33,517 nt of DNA from positions 1 through 33,517 of the forward strand of contig SKZY01000089.1 of the NCBI GenBank assembly GCA_007127095.1, read 5' to 3'. This DNA comes from Planctomycetaceae bacterium (lineage in GTDB: Bacteria > Planctomycetota > Planctomycetia > Pirellulales > Pirellulaceae). The notes below the pieces were generated by a model, which saw only the letters and a program-made list of their open reading frames with translations, did not search any database and was not told where the DNA came from. Made by a program: the position numbers and the translations under genes. Positions 8,813 through 16,420 of the stretch are shown here, piece by piece (position 1 is the first letter of the stretch; every line of letters begins with the position of its first letter).

Positions 8813-8887
8813 GATTAAGGGGTCAGGAGTCAATTGTGCGAAGCACCCGAAGGGCCGTTCCGGCAATTGACTCCTGACCCCTTAATC
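8813..8887. repeat. 24-bp perfect inverted repeat with 27-nt loop
   Basis: Arms at 8813-8836 and 8864-8887 are perfect reverse complements (24 of 24). Each contains the motif GGGGTCAGGAGTCAATTG or its complement. The 27-nt loop at 8837-8863 is GC-rich and begins TGCGAAGCACC. No coding frame is needed to explain it. It lies between convergent genes ending at 8785 and 8912. It could serve as a bidirectional terminator, although no T-run follows on either strand. The length and perfection suggest a REP/BIME-like or other miniature palindromic mobile element. Confidence 0.8.
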
Positions 8888-8911
8888 CGAACATTTGATG
8901 TTGACGCTCCA

Positions 8912-10069
8912 CTAGGGGATACCGCGGACGATCGTCGGCCCGACCAGCCGAGTGAGCCAGACGGGAAGCCGTTGCCAAACCCGGATCAGCCGCTGGTTCC
9001 CCTGCGAATCAGGCCGCATCGCGTCGACGTTTCCCTGGCGGACGTAGTACTGCCAGACCGCCGGATGCGGCTCTGCTCCCCACTGCGCCTTGAACTTGTA
9101 AGTGCCACTACCTTCGCTGCTGCGACCGAAATCAAAGGTGTGACTCTGCCGCTCGATCGCCCGGCTGAGCAGTCGGCGATACATCAGCATGTTGACGTTG
9201 GTACGGTTGTACTGGCGGAGGCTGCTGGCGCTCGGTACCTCGGTAACCCCGCCGAGATGAGTCAGCAGCGCCGCGGCGACCGGCTTGTCGGCCTGGCGAA
9301 GCACGCAGAGCTCGGCGGCACCATCGAAGCGGTCGAGGATCGCGGCGAACAACCGTTTCGAGAAGACCGGCGTACCGAGGTCTCGCATGTTTTCTGCGAA
9401 CACTCGGTAGAAATCGTCCAGCAGTTCAAGCCTGCCCCAGTGAACCGTCGAACCGTACTCGCCAGCTTTCTTGATCTGACTTCGCAGCTTCGATTTCCAC
9501 AACCGCTCGAGCTCTTCGTCACTCTCCGGCAGCGACAACCGCATATGGACTTTGTCGGTCCGGCAGTGGTTGAGCCGACGATTTTCCACGGGCCGCTCGT
9601 GTCGCAGTTCGAGATAGCGGACGTCGAGTCGGTCGGCCAAGTCGCAGGCGCCGTCGACCAGCGTCGCGGCGGCAGCGGCATCGATCGCCCAAGCACCGCC
9701 GGTGTTGAGGTAGGGCAAGCTGACCAAAAAACGGCCGAACAGCGGCCCTTTGACCAGCATCAATGGCAGCACACCACTGGTTTGATCATAGCCAGCCGCG
9801 CCACCGCGGGACGACCGCAACAAATAAGCGGGGTGTTTCAGCCCCGCCGAAATCGCCTCGACCCAGCCTCGGTGGTGGCCGTTGAGCCGAGGAAATCCAC
9901 TCGTGAGTTTCGCCGCGTCACCGTCGGGCCGAGTCGTTTCACCGTCAAGCCAATCCGGGAACGCGGCGGGCCAGTCGAGCAGGTTGAGTCGATCCGCGGT
10001 CTCCTGCGTCATTGCCGTCGTTGATTCAAAAAGAAGGTTACGGAGAGCCCACTTGAAGATCGACAGCAT
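8912..10069 (-). CDS. FemAB-like acyltransferase (GNAT fold), exopolysaccharide-type
   Basis: A 385-residue protein resembling the FemAB-related family found with exopolysaccharide/PEP-CTERM loci. It has an N-terminal half with SGFPRLNGHHRGWVEAI, a central LPYLNTGGAWA segment, a basic helix around KSKLRSQIKKAGEYG, and a C-terminal GNAT-like core with DKPVAAALLTHLGG and the RSSEGSGTYKFKAQWG block typical of these proteins. FemAB-type enzymes transfer amino-acyl or acyl groups, and the acceptor here is unknown. The start ATG at 10069 has a poor ribosome-binding site, and an alternative ATG at 10012 would drop 19 residues. It lies downstream of a Wza-type exporter on the same strand, so an envelope or capsule role is likely. 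Confidence 0.75.
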   Translation of the reverse strand: MLSIFKWALRNLLFESTTAMTQETADRLNLLDWPAAFPDWLDGETTRPDGDAAKLTSGFPRLNGHHRGWVEAISAGLKHPAYLLRSSRGGAAGYDQTSGVLPLMLVKGPLFGRFLVSLPYLNTGGAWAIDAAAAATLVDGACDLADRLDVRYLELRHERPVENRRLNHCRTDKVHMRLSLPESDEELERLWKSKLRSQIKKAGEYGSTVHWGRLELLDDFYRVFAENMRDLGTPVFSKRLFAAILDRFDGAAELCVLRQADKPVAAALLTHLGGVTEVPSASSLRQYNRTNVNMLMYRRLLSRAIERQSHTFDFGRSSEGSGTYKFKAQWGAEPHPAVWQYYVRQGNVDAMRPDSQGNQRLIRVWQRLPVWLTRLVGPTIVRGIP

Positions 10070-10115
10070 AGCCGAGAACCGGCCGCGCCGCGCTGCTCAT
10101 GAATCGCTCTCGGAA

Positions 10116-11561
10116 TCAGCGAAGGAATTCACGAACACCGTAGGCAAAGAATGCGAAAATTCCAAAGTTCGACAACTCCTCGAGCGGCGAGAATCGCAGC
10201 AACAGCCGATCTCCAGGCTGGATCAACAACCGCTCGCTCTCGTTGCTAACCGCCCGCGCCAAGTTCACCCGGATGGCATACTGCGTACCATCGGGCCGCT
10301 GGCGAAAGACGAATAACTGGGACGGCACGATACCGGACGATGGCATCATCCCACCGCCACCGCCTCCAGCACCTTGAGGATTGCCGTAGGAATAGCCCGC
10401 GATCGCCATCGCGGCGAAGACGTCGACATCGTAATCGCGCGGTAATCTATGTTCGCCGCCAGGTAATAAACCCGCGGTGTAAAAAACTTCGGTCTGACGG
10501 TTGGCAACGAAGATGATGTCGCCACTGTTGAGCGTGATCGCCTCCGGCGGCAATTCCAACTCCGTCCCGATCGGAATCCGCAATGGGATCACCAGATCGG
10601 CTTCGCCCAGCGACTGATCGATATCGGCCATTCGATGACTCGAGGCCGGCAACCGTTCGGACTCGATCATCTGTGACCATTTGGGGCTGCCTGTCGATCC
10701 TTCAAAGCCGCCCGTCAGAGTCTCCTCCTGAAATTTCCCCGGTGGAGACTTGGGCGGTAATACTCGCGCATCGGGCGTCATGCCAGGCAACGGCGTGAAC
10801 GGTAGCGGCGGATTGATCGGTATCGATCGCTGATGGGAACCTTCGCTGCCTGCCTGCCGGCGTGTCGAGCGCCGATAGATCCGGATCTCATTCTTGGCTG
10901 CCAACCCCGGCAATCCGCCACTGGCTACCAAAGCCCCGAGCACATCGTTCCGATAGGCGGGCAGGTTGACCGTCATCCCCATCGCCGAGTGATCATTGCC
11001 AAACCCCGATTGCCCCGTGTCTTCGCGGATCACCGTCACCTGATAGGTCCGTGGGCGGATCAAGTTGACCACCGGGTGGACGTCGGCATCGCCGAGCACC
11101 TCTTTGGCCAAATAGTGGCGACGGATCACGTCGGCCGCCTCCTCGATCGTCATCCCCAACACATCGACCGGCGGTAGCGAGGGCAGCGTGATCTTGCCGC
11201 TCTCTTGAACCACGACGGGCAACCCGACCGACGGCTGTAGGTCGCTGCCCGGCAACGGATAGTGGATCGGCGGCAACTGTGGATCGGACAAGGGACTCTG
11301 GAATGGCAGAACCCCCGGAACATAGATCGACAACACATCGCCCGGGGCGAGCCGATATTCGGCCGGCTCCGGTTGCGTCAGCGCGGTCACTTCCAGCGGT
11401 TTAAAGTCCCGCTTGGCTTCGCCTCGGGATTCGGCGGGCAGCCGGCGAGCGGGGACTCCGCGAATCGGAAACGTTATCGAAGAGCAGCCGAATTGCCCGA
11501 CCAGCAAGCAGAACCCGATCAAAATCGCGAATCGTCGATAACGCATCCTTGCGCAAGCCAT
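10116..11561 (-). CDS. Wza-type polysaccharide export lipoprotein
   Basis: Starting at 11561 gives 481 residues, with GAGGAA about nine bases upstream. An ATG 15 bases in (11546) is also possible. The N-terminus has a lipoprotein signal, FCLLVGQFGC, with the lipidated Cys inside the first 30 residues. The poly-export domain follows (EYRLAPGDVLSIYVPGV), then the first soluble-ligand-type beta-grasp region (VQESGKITLPSLPPVDVLGM and an adjacent EEAADVIRRHY helix). A long Pro/Ser-rich stretch separates this from a second GDIIFVANRQTEVFYTAGLL segment and a C-terminal LLIQPGDRLLLRFSP. These are outer-membrane export-channel features. The Gly run (GGGGGG) near the C-terminus is unusual. Confidence 0.87.
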   Translation of the reverse strand: MACARMRYRRFAILIGFCLLVGQFGCSSITFPIRGVPARRLPAESRGEAKRDFKPLEVTALTQPEPAEYRLAPGDVLSIYVPGVLPFQSPLSDPQLPPIHYPLPGSDLQPSVGLPVVVQESGKITLPSLPPVDVLGMTIEEAADVIRRHYLAKEVLGDADVHPVVNLIRPRTYQVTVIREDTGQSGFGNDHSAMGMTVNLPAYRNDVLGALVASGGLPGLAAKNEIRIYRRSTRRQAGSEGSHQRSIPINPPLPFTPLPGMTPDARVLPPKSPPGKFQEETLTGGFEGSTGSPKWSQMIESERLPASSHRMADIDQSLGEADLVIPLRIPIGTELELPPEAITLNSGDIIFVANRQTEVFYTAGLLPGGEHRLPRDYDVDVFAAMAIAGYSYGNPQGAGGGGGGMMPSSGIVPSQLFVFRQRPDGTQYAIRVNLARAVSNESERLLIQPGDRLLLRFSPLEELSNFGIFAFFAYGVREFLR

Positions 11562-11739
11562 CAATACGTTCCTCGGTCGCTCACCAAACCTTCCGGTCGA
11601 CCGCCTCCATGCGGCTCCCCAACGTCTGCTTCGGCAGATTCGCTGCCCCGGCATCGGTCCGCTCACCCGTCAAGCGGCAAAGCCGACATTCCCGACCGCC
11701 AAAACCGATCGCACCAGCAGAATCGGAACCATCGCCGAA

Positions 11740-12567
11740 TCAGAGGAATCGCCAATCGCCCGTCACCATCACATAGCCCCACAGCATTAAGTTGACCAAC
11801 GCGTGCGACCAAATCACCGGCCCGAGCCCGAGTCGGCGGGTCCGGTTGAGCAGCAGACACCACGTGACGCCACAGAGAATCGCTCCAAGCCAATCGGCCG
11901 GCTGGTGCGCGAGCATAAAAATGGCTGTCGAAGCCGCGACTCCGAAACCGCTCAACTGCCCCAACTCGGTCCGCTCGAACCGCTCTGTCAACGCCGGAGG
12001 TGCGTCGATGGCGCGTCGCCCCGGGCCGGTTCGAGCCACAAGATCTCCGACCAACGGTAGGTCAACGACCAACTGACAAGCCGCCGTAGCCGCCGAACGG
12101 AAATCGTGCAGCCCACGGAGGAGCAACGAGCGATGAAAGACCTCCTCGATCAGCGGAACGGCAAGGCACATCGCCAGCAGATGCGCCACCGCAGCCGACC
12201 AGAACAGCCACGACCGGTCTTGTTCAAGCCTTTCCCAGATGGTTGATGCAGCCAGTTCGCTCGCCTCACCGCCCAAAACCTCGCCGCCAAAGAACGAAAT
12301 GCCAACTGCCGTGATCGAATGCAGCACCACCCAAGTGACCACCAACACGACCGATAACGGCACGACCGACCAGTGAAATCGGAGACTCAGTTCTGGGACC
12401 TGCCTCCGCCAGCGGAAAACGAGCGAGCAAACCAACACCGTCTGTACCAGTTTCAACGGCCCGTAGGCCCAAACGTGCCCCGGAACCACGACGGCAATCA
12501 CAGCCAAACCGGCGACGTAGACCATCCAGGGAACTGTCCGGGGCACCCACGGTGGGTCATTCGGCAT
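11740..12567 (-). CDS. CPBP family intramembrane metalloprotease
   Basis: A 275-residue polytopic membrane protein with the three CPBP (Abi/Rce1-like) motifs in order: EExxxR as EEVFHR at residues 141-146, FxxxH as FMLAH at 217-221, and HxxxN as HALVN at 255-259. Hydrophobic stretches at about 13-30, 40-52, 68-92, 122-140 and 207-265 are consistent with several membrane helices. CPBP proteins act as membrane-embedded proteases that process prenylated or other membrane substrates. In this position, upstream of a Wza-type exporter and a FemAB-like transferase, it may belong to the envelope/exopolysaccharide group. The substrate is unknown. The ribosome-binding site is weak. Confidence 0.85.
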   Translation of the reverse strand: MPNDPPWVPRTVPWMVYVAGLAVIAVVVPGHVWAYGPLKLVQTVLVCSLVFRWRRQVPELSLRFHWSVVPLSVVLVVTWVVLHSITAVGISFFGGEVLGGEASELAASTIWERLEQDRSWLFWSAAVAHLLAMCLAVPLIEEVFHRSLLLRGLHDFRSAATAACQLVVDLPLVGDLVARTGPGRRAIDAPPALTERFERTELGQLSGFGVAASTAIFMLAHQPADWLGAILCGVTWCLLLNRTRRLGLGPVIWSHALVNLMLWGYVMVTGDWRFL

Positions 12568-12641
12568 CGGTCGCGTCTCGCTTCATCCGCAAACCCCCTC
12601 GTTTCCGCTCCCATCGCATCCCCATTAGCGACGGATTCATC

Positions 12642-12669
12642 TTGCCGCAGCAGATGCACAATCTATACT
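12642..12669 (+). promoter_or_regulatory. Candidate sigma-70 promoter upstream of the 62-aa ORF
   Basis: TTGCCG at 12642-12647 and TATACT at 12664-12669 are separated by 16 bases, a fair match to -35/-10 elements in an otherwise GC-rich sequence. Transcription would start about 65-70 bases before the ATG at 12743. Confidence 0.4.
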
Positions 12670-12742
12670 ATAAGGCTGAGTCCGTCGGTTTCGTCTACCC
12701 GACCCGCCGACGTTTGACACTCTATTCGGGATCGGGTTAAAG

Positions 12743-12931
12743 ATGTTGTGTCTATCCATTTACGCATTCGCCGCAGCCGTTTTGGCCGCGTTTTTGGTGT
12801 ATTGGTTAGGCCAAAATGCGATGTGCGCCCCAGAGTGTTTTAACGGCGACGGCAGCGAATTCTGTCGCGACTGTCCGCTCGACTGCTTCGGACGCCGAAA
12901 ACCCGGCGGTCGCTCGACCCGATCGGGCTGA
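12743..12931 (+). CDS. Possible small Cys-rich membrane protein, 62 aa
   Basis: The predicted protein has an N-terminal membrane helix (residues about 4-24, YAFAAAVLAAFLVYWLGQ) followed by a cysteine-rich tail (CAPECFNGDGSEFCRDCPLDC) and a basic C-terminus. The five Cys residues in this tail could bind a metal or form disulfides. There is no clear ribosome-binding site, although a plausible promoter lies at 12642-12669. The hydrophobic segment and even composition make it more believable than random, but the family is not recognised and it may be non-coding. Confidence 0.4.
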   Translation: MLCLSIYAFAAAVLAAFLVYWLGQNAMCAPECFNGDGSEFCRDCPLDCFGRRKPGGRSTRSG

Positions 12932-12991
12932 CCACCCGGCGATCTGGCCGGCACCGGAGTCCTCACCCGGGAAAATGTTTTCGACTAGCCT

Positions 12992-13021
12992 TGACCGAAA
13001 TAGTTGACATGGAGTATATTT
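12992..13021 (+). promoter_or_regulatory. Candidate promoter of the MarR gene
   Basis: TTGACC at 12992-12997 and TATATT at 13016-13021 are spaced by 18 bases, which would start transcription about 15 bases before the ATG at 13043. A second TTGACA at 13005-13010 has no well-placed -10. The operator-like repeat at 13001-13031 overlaps this promoter. Confidence 0.45.
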
Positions 13022-13031
13022 TCATATCAAC
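13001..13031. promoter_or_regulatory. Operator-like site 1 (MarR promoter)
   Basis: ATAGTTGA at 13001-13008 and TATCAAC at 13025-13031 contain the inverted pentamers GTTGA/TCAAC. The 12-mer TTTCATATCAAC (13020-13031) matches site 2 (TTTCGTATCAAC) at 11 of 12 positions. ATAGTT-type palindromes are typical MarR targets, so this probably mediates autoregulation. Confidence 0.5.
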
Positions 13032-13042
13032 GAAATAGAGCC

Positions 13043-13519
13043 ATGACTGACAGCCAACTACAGCACGAGTTGAAGAAACGCCATCCGTTCGAGTCGCTCG
13101 AACAGCAGGCGGTGCTCAATATCCTCCGTACCAACGATCGCTTGCAAATTCGCTTCGCACGGCTGTTTCGAAGTTTCGGACTGACCGGTTCGCAATACAA
13201 CGTGTTGAGAATCCTTCGCGGCGAAGGTCGACCACTCCCCTGCTTGGAAATCGCCAGCCGGATGGTTCAAGTCGTACCAGCCATCACCGGGCTGATCGAC
13301 CGACTCGAAGCTCAGCAACTGGTCAGCCGCAAACGGTGTCATGAAGATCGCCGAGTGATCCGCGTCGAATTGACCGCCAAAGCGATCGATCTGCTCGCCA
13401 CCATGGACGAACCGGTGATGACACTCCACCGCCAAACCATCGGACACCTGTCCGAGGCAGAGTTGATTCGACTAAACGAATTACTGGAAAAGGCTCGGCA
13501 AACGCCGACAACTACCTAA
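13043..13519 (+). CDS. MarR family transcriptional regulator
   Basis: A 158-residue winged-helix regulator. The frame is open 39 bases further upstream, but the ATG at 13043 is chosen because the earlier start would place coding sequence inside the promoter and operator. The core DNA-binding region is visible as LTGSQYNVLRILRGEGRPLP, then LEIASRMVQVVPAITGLIDRLEAQQLVSRK and the wing CHEDRRVIRVELTAK. The ends form the usual dimerisation helices. MarR proteins generally repress a neighbouring operon and release DNA on binding phenols, quinones or oxidants. The pirin and Old Yellow Enzyme genes directly downstream are the likely targets, because a matching operator precedes pirin. Confidence 0.93.
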   Translation: MTDSQLQHELKKRHPFESLEQQAVLNILRTNDRLQIRFARLFRSFGLTGSQYNVLRILRGEGRPLPCLEIASRMVQVVPAITGLIDRLEAQQLVSRKRCHEDRRVIRVELTAKAIDLLATMDEPVMTLHRQTIGHLSEAELIRLNELLEKARQTPTTT

Positions 13520-13541
13520 ATCCCCACATTTTTTTTACCAG

Positions 13542-13561
13542 ATAGTTTTCGTATCAACTAT
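13542..13561. promoter_or_regulatory. Operator-like palindrome 2 upstream of pirin
   Basis: ATAGTT at 13542-13547 and AACTAT at 13556-13561 are perfect 6-bp inverted arms with an 8-bp centre, ATAGTTTTCGTATCAACTAT. It shares TTTC(A/G)TATCAAC with the site in the MarR promoter. It lies 32 bases before the pirin ATG, a good position for repression. Confidence 0.6.
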
Positions 13562-13593
13562 TTTCGTAACGCGCAATATCCGAAAGGGACGAA

Positions 13594-14292
13594 ATGATCC
13601 AGATTCGAGCGGCTAACGAGCGAGGACACGTCAATCACGGCTGGCTGGATACCCATCACACCTTCTCCTTCGGTTCCTACTACGACCCGAAACAGATGCA
13701 CTTTCGGGCACTTCGGGTGATGAATGAGGATCGGATCGCCGCCGGCCAAGGCTTTGGTGAGCACCCTCATCGCGATATGGAGATCGTGACCTATGTCCTC
13801 TCCGGGGCACTCCAACACCAGGATTCGCTCGGTAACGGCGAAGTGCTGAAGCCCGGCGAGTTTCAACGCATGAGCGCCGGCAGCGGGATCACCCACAGCG
13901 AATTCAACCCGTCAGCGACCGAACCGGTTCACCTCTACCAGATCTGGCTCTTCCCAAACCGACGTGGGATCGAGCCGAGCTACGAGCAAAAACAGTTCGC
14001 CGAGTCCGAGCGGCACAATCGATTCCGCTTGGTCGCTTCGCCCGACGCCGCCGAGGGAAGCCTGCTGCTTCATCAAGATGCCCAGATCTACTTGGCGAAC
14101 ATCGATGCCGGCGCCACGATCGCTCGACCACTGGCCCCCGGCCGTCACGGTTGGTTGCAGGTGCTCCGCGGCCGTATATCGCTGGCCGAACAAAGGCTTA
14201 TGGCCGGCGACGGGGCCGCGGTCAGTGACGAATCGGAACTGTCGATCACCGCCGGTGACGACGCCGAGGTGATCTGGTTTGACTTGGCCTGA
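13594..14292 (+). CDS. Pirin family bicupin protein (YhaK/YhhW-like)
   Basis: A 232-residue bicupin. The pirin signature appears in the first half: HTFSFGSYYDP (about 22-32), RVMNEDRIAAGQGFGEHPHRDMEIVTYVLSG (about 41-71) with metal-binding His in HPHRD, and LQHQDSLGN and AGSGITHSEFN further on. The second cupin is shorter and ends VIWFDLA. Length equals the YhhW/YhaK group, some of which have quercetinase activity. AGGG precedes the ATG by about five bases. Located between a MarR regulator and an Old Yellow Enzyme, it probably takes part in a response to quinones or other electrophiles. The biochemical substrate is not defined by the sequence. Confidence 0.93.
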   Translation: MIQIRAANERGHVNHGWLDTHHTFSFGSYYDPKQMHFRALRVMNEDRIAAGQGFGEHPHRDMEIVTYVLSGALQHQDSLGNGEVLKPGEFQRMSAGSGITHSEFNPSATEPVHLYQIWLFPNRRGIEPSYEQKQFAESERHNRFRLVASPDAAEGSLLLHQDAQIYLANIDAGATIARPLAPGRHGWLQVLRGRISLAEQRLMAGDGAAVSDESELSITAGDDAEVIWFDLA

Positions 14293-14380
14293 GAATCGGA
14301 CCGTCATCTGTTTTCTCTGATTTCCTAGTTGCTTCTTTGCTGCGATCGTTTTTCTCATTCCTTGAAGGCACCCCAATCCG

Positions 14381-15484
14381 ATGTCCACTCAAACGCTGCT
14401 GACCCCCTTTTCACTCCATGATCTATCGCTGCGGAACCGCGTCGTGATGGCACCGATGACTCGGGGCAGGGCGGGGCGGGAACGACTCGCCAACGCCCTG
14501 ATGGCCAAGTACTACGGCCAACGAAGCGACGCCGGTTTGATCATCAGCGAAGCGACGACGATTTCCCCACAGGCCAATGGCTGGAACGAATCACCGGGCA
14601 TTTACACCGACGAGATGGCCGAAGCCTGGCAACAGGTCACGACGACGGTCCATCAGCGTGGTGGTACAATTTTCTTGCAGCTCTGGCACTGCGGGCGAGC
14701 GTCGCACAGCGCCTTTCACGGCGGCGCTCCGGCCGTCGCCGCATCGGCGATCAAGATCGAAGGCGACGCGATCCACACCCCCGACGGCAAGCTGCCTTAC
14801 GAGACACCGCGGGCCTTGGAAACGTCCGAAGTCGCCGCGGTGGTCGAAGATTATCGCCGGGCGGCGGAACGCGCCAAACAGGCTGGATTCGACGGCGTCG
14901 AGGTCCACGGGGCCAACGGCTACCTGATCGACACCTTTTTGCAATCGAAGACCAACCAGCGAACCGATGCCTACGGCGGTAGCGTCGAAAACCGTTACCG
15001 ATTCCTCCGCGAAATCGTCGAGGCGGTCTGTACGGTTTGGCCGTCCCACCGAGTCGGCGTCCGGCTGTCGCCCAACGGCGCCTTCAACGACATGGGGTCG
15101 CCCGACTACTACCAGCAATTCACCTACGTCGCCGAACAGTTGAACCGACTCGATCTCGGCTATCTCCACGTGATGGACGGGTTGGCATTCGGTTTCCACG
15201 AACTCGGCGAAGCGATGACCTTGGCCGATTTCCGCGGCCGCTTCTCGGGACCGTTGATCGGCAATTGTGGCTATTCGCCCGAGTCGGCCGAGGCGGCGGT
15301 AGCGACGGGACAGGCCGATCTGATCGCCATCGGTCGTCCCTACATCAGCAATCCCGACCTGGTCGAGCGGATTCGAAACGGCTACCCGCTGGCCGAACCG
15401 GCTGAGGTTTCAGACTGGTACTCACCGAGCGGAGAATCGGGGTACACTGATTTTCCGACCTACCGGGAAGCAAGTTCCCGCTAA
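14381..15484 (+). CDS. Old Yellow Enzyme family alkene reductase (NemA-like)
   Basis: A 367-residue FMN-dependent ene-reductase of the N-ethylmaleimide reductase group. Hallmarks include NRVVMAPMTRGRA near residue 18, the LWHCGRASH stretch near 103-111, GFDGVEVHGANGYLIDTFLQ (about 170-189) with the catalytic His/Asn pair region, NQRTDAYGGSVENRYRFL, and IGRPYISNPDLVERI near the end. It would reduce activated C=C bonds of unsaturated aldehydes, maleimides or nitro compounds with NAD(P)H. It lies 88 bases after pirin with no operator between, so it is likely co-transcribed with pirin under the MarR protein. It is cytoplasmic and full length. Confidence 0.94.
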   Translation: MSTQTLLTPFSLHDLSLRNRVVMAPMTRGRAGRERLANALMAKYYGQRSDAGLIISEATTISPQANGWNESPGIYTDEMAEAWQQVTTTVHQRGGTIFLQLWHCGRASHSAFHGGAPAVAASAIKIEGDAIHTPDGKLPYETPRALETSEVAAVVEDYRRAAERAKQAGFDGVEVHGANGYLIDTFLQSKTNQRTDAYGGSVENRYRFLREIVEAVCTVWPSHRVGVRLSPNGAFNDMGSPDYYQQFTYVAEQLNRLDLGYLHVMDGLAFGFHELGEAMTLADFRGRFSGPLIGNCGYSPESAEAAVATGQADLIAIGRPYISNPDLVERIRNGYPLAEPAEVSDWYSPSGESGYTDFPTYREASSR

Positions 15485-15535
15485 CCGATTCGACATCTCG
15501 ATCGGATACCGCTGACGCGATCCTACGCCGGCTTC

Positions 15536-16414
15536 ATGACCCGCCCCGCCGCTAACCTGCCCGCCAACGTGACGCCGTCCAACGGTCACCCATCCCGCTC
15601 GCGGGATGGGAAAGTCGGCGTCGCCACGATGCTTTCGTCGGCGGTCGTGGCAGTGTTGGTCGTGAGCGTGCTGTTCTCAATTCTGCGGCGAGACGAATCG
15701 ATCCGGCTCCCGGCGACCTCCGATACCCCAGCGAGCACCGGCGACTCGGCAGCCGTAGCGAGTTCCCCGGCTGATGATCCGACCCCAGCACGCCGTGACC
15801 CGGCAAGCGCATTCGCGACCGCGTTGGCCTATCTGGTCGACCATGGCGGCGACACGATCCGGTTGGACGATTTCGCCGCGACGGCGGAGCACTTCAAGAC
15901 GCTTGCCGCCGTCGAACGGTTGCGGGTGATCCGGGTCGAAGGAGGCGAATTGAACGCATCGGCGGCCGCGGCATTGGCCGCGATGCCGCATCTTGAACAA
16001 CTCCACCTGCGCGGTGTCGCGATCGATGACGCGGCGCTGCGTTCACTCAGCGGTTCACAATCGGTGTGGCTGTTGAACCTCGCCGGCGATCAATTGCGAC
16101 TGTCGGCCGCGGCGATCAGCGAACTCGGCCAGATGCCTCGATTGCACCAATTGCGGCTAGCCATCCCCTCGGGCGATCGCCAAATCGCCGCTGCGGTCGC
16201 CGATATCGAGCGGCTCCGCAGCGTCCATCTGATCGGGATCGCGGTCGACGACGAGGGGCTACGGTCGCTGGCCCGCCTGCCCGAACTCGAGTCGCTCTAT
16301 CTCGATGACGCGATGGTCAGCGATCAGGGATGGTTGTGGCTGTTCGACAACCGTCCCGGATTGCATGTCCATATCGACCAACGCCACCACGATCGCGACC
16401 CGCAAAGCCATTGA
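15536..16414 (+). CDS. Membrane-anchored leucine-repeat protein
   Basis: A 292-residue protein with a Pro/Asn-rich cytoplasmic start, one hydrophobic segment at about residues 30-49 (TMLSSAVVAVLVVSVLFSIL), then a Ser/Thr/Pro-rich linker and a C-terminal domain with irregular leucine repeats: EQLHLRGVAIDDAAL, SVWLLNLAGDQL, LHQLRLAIP, RSVHLIGIAVDDEGLRSL and ELESLYLDDAMVSDQG. The spacing resembles leucine-rich-repeat/F-box-like repeats common in planctomycete secreted proteins. Its role is unknown, probably protein binding at or outside the membrane. It ends only 6 bases before the convergent rpoD gene. The start ATG has no strong ribosome-binding site. Confidence 0.75.
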   Translation: MTRPAANLPANVTPSNGHPSRSRDGKVGVATMLSSAVVAVLVVSVLFSILRRDESIRLPATSDTPASTGDSAAVASSPADDPTPARRDPASAFATALAYLVDHGGDTIRLDDFAATAEHFKTLAAVERLRVIRVEGGELNASAAAALAAMPHLEQLHLRGVAIDDAALRSLSGSQSVWLLNLAGDQLRLSAAAISELGQMPRLHQLRLAIPSGDRQIAAAVADIERLRSVHLIGIAVDDEGLRSLARLPELESLYLDDAMVSDQGWLWLFDNRPGLHVHIDQRHHDRDPQSH

Positions 16415-16420
16415 GACCGC

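Noticed and set aside
8834-10024. 396-codon plus-strand frame opposite the FemAB-like gene
   Set aside because: It starts inside the inverted repeat and is antisense to a gene with clear family sequence.
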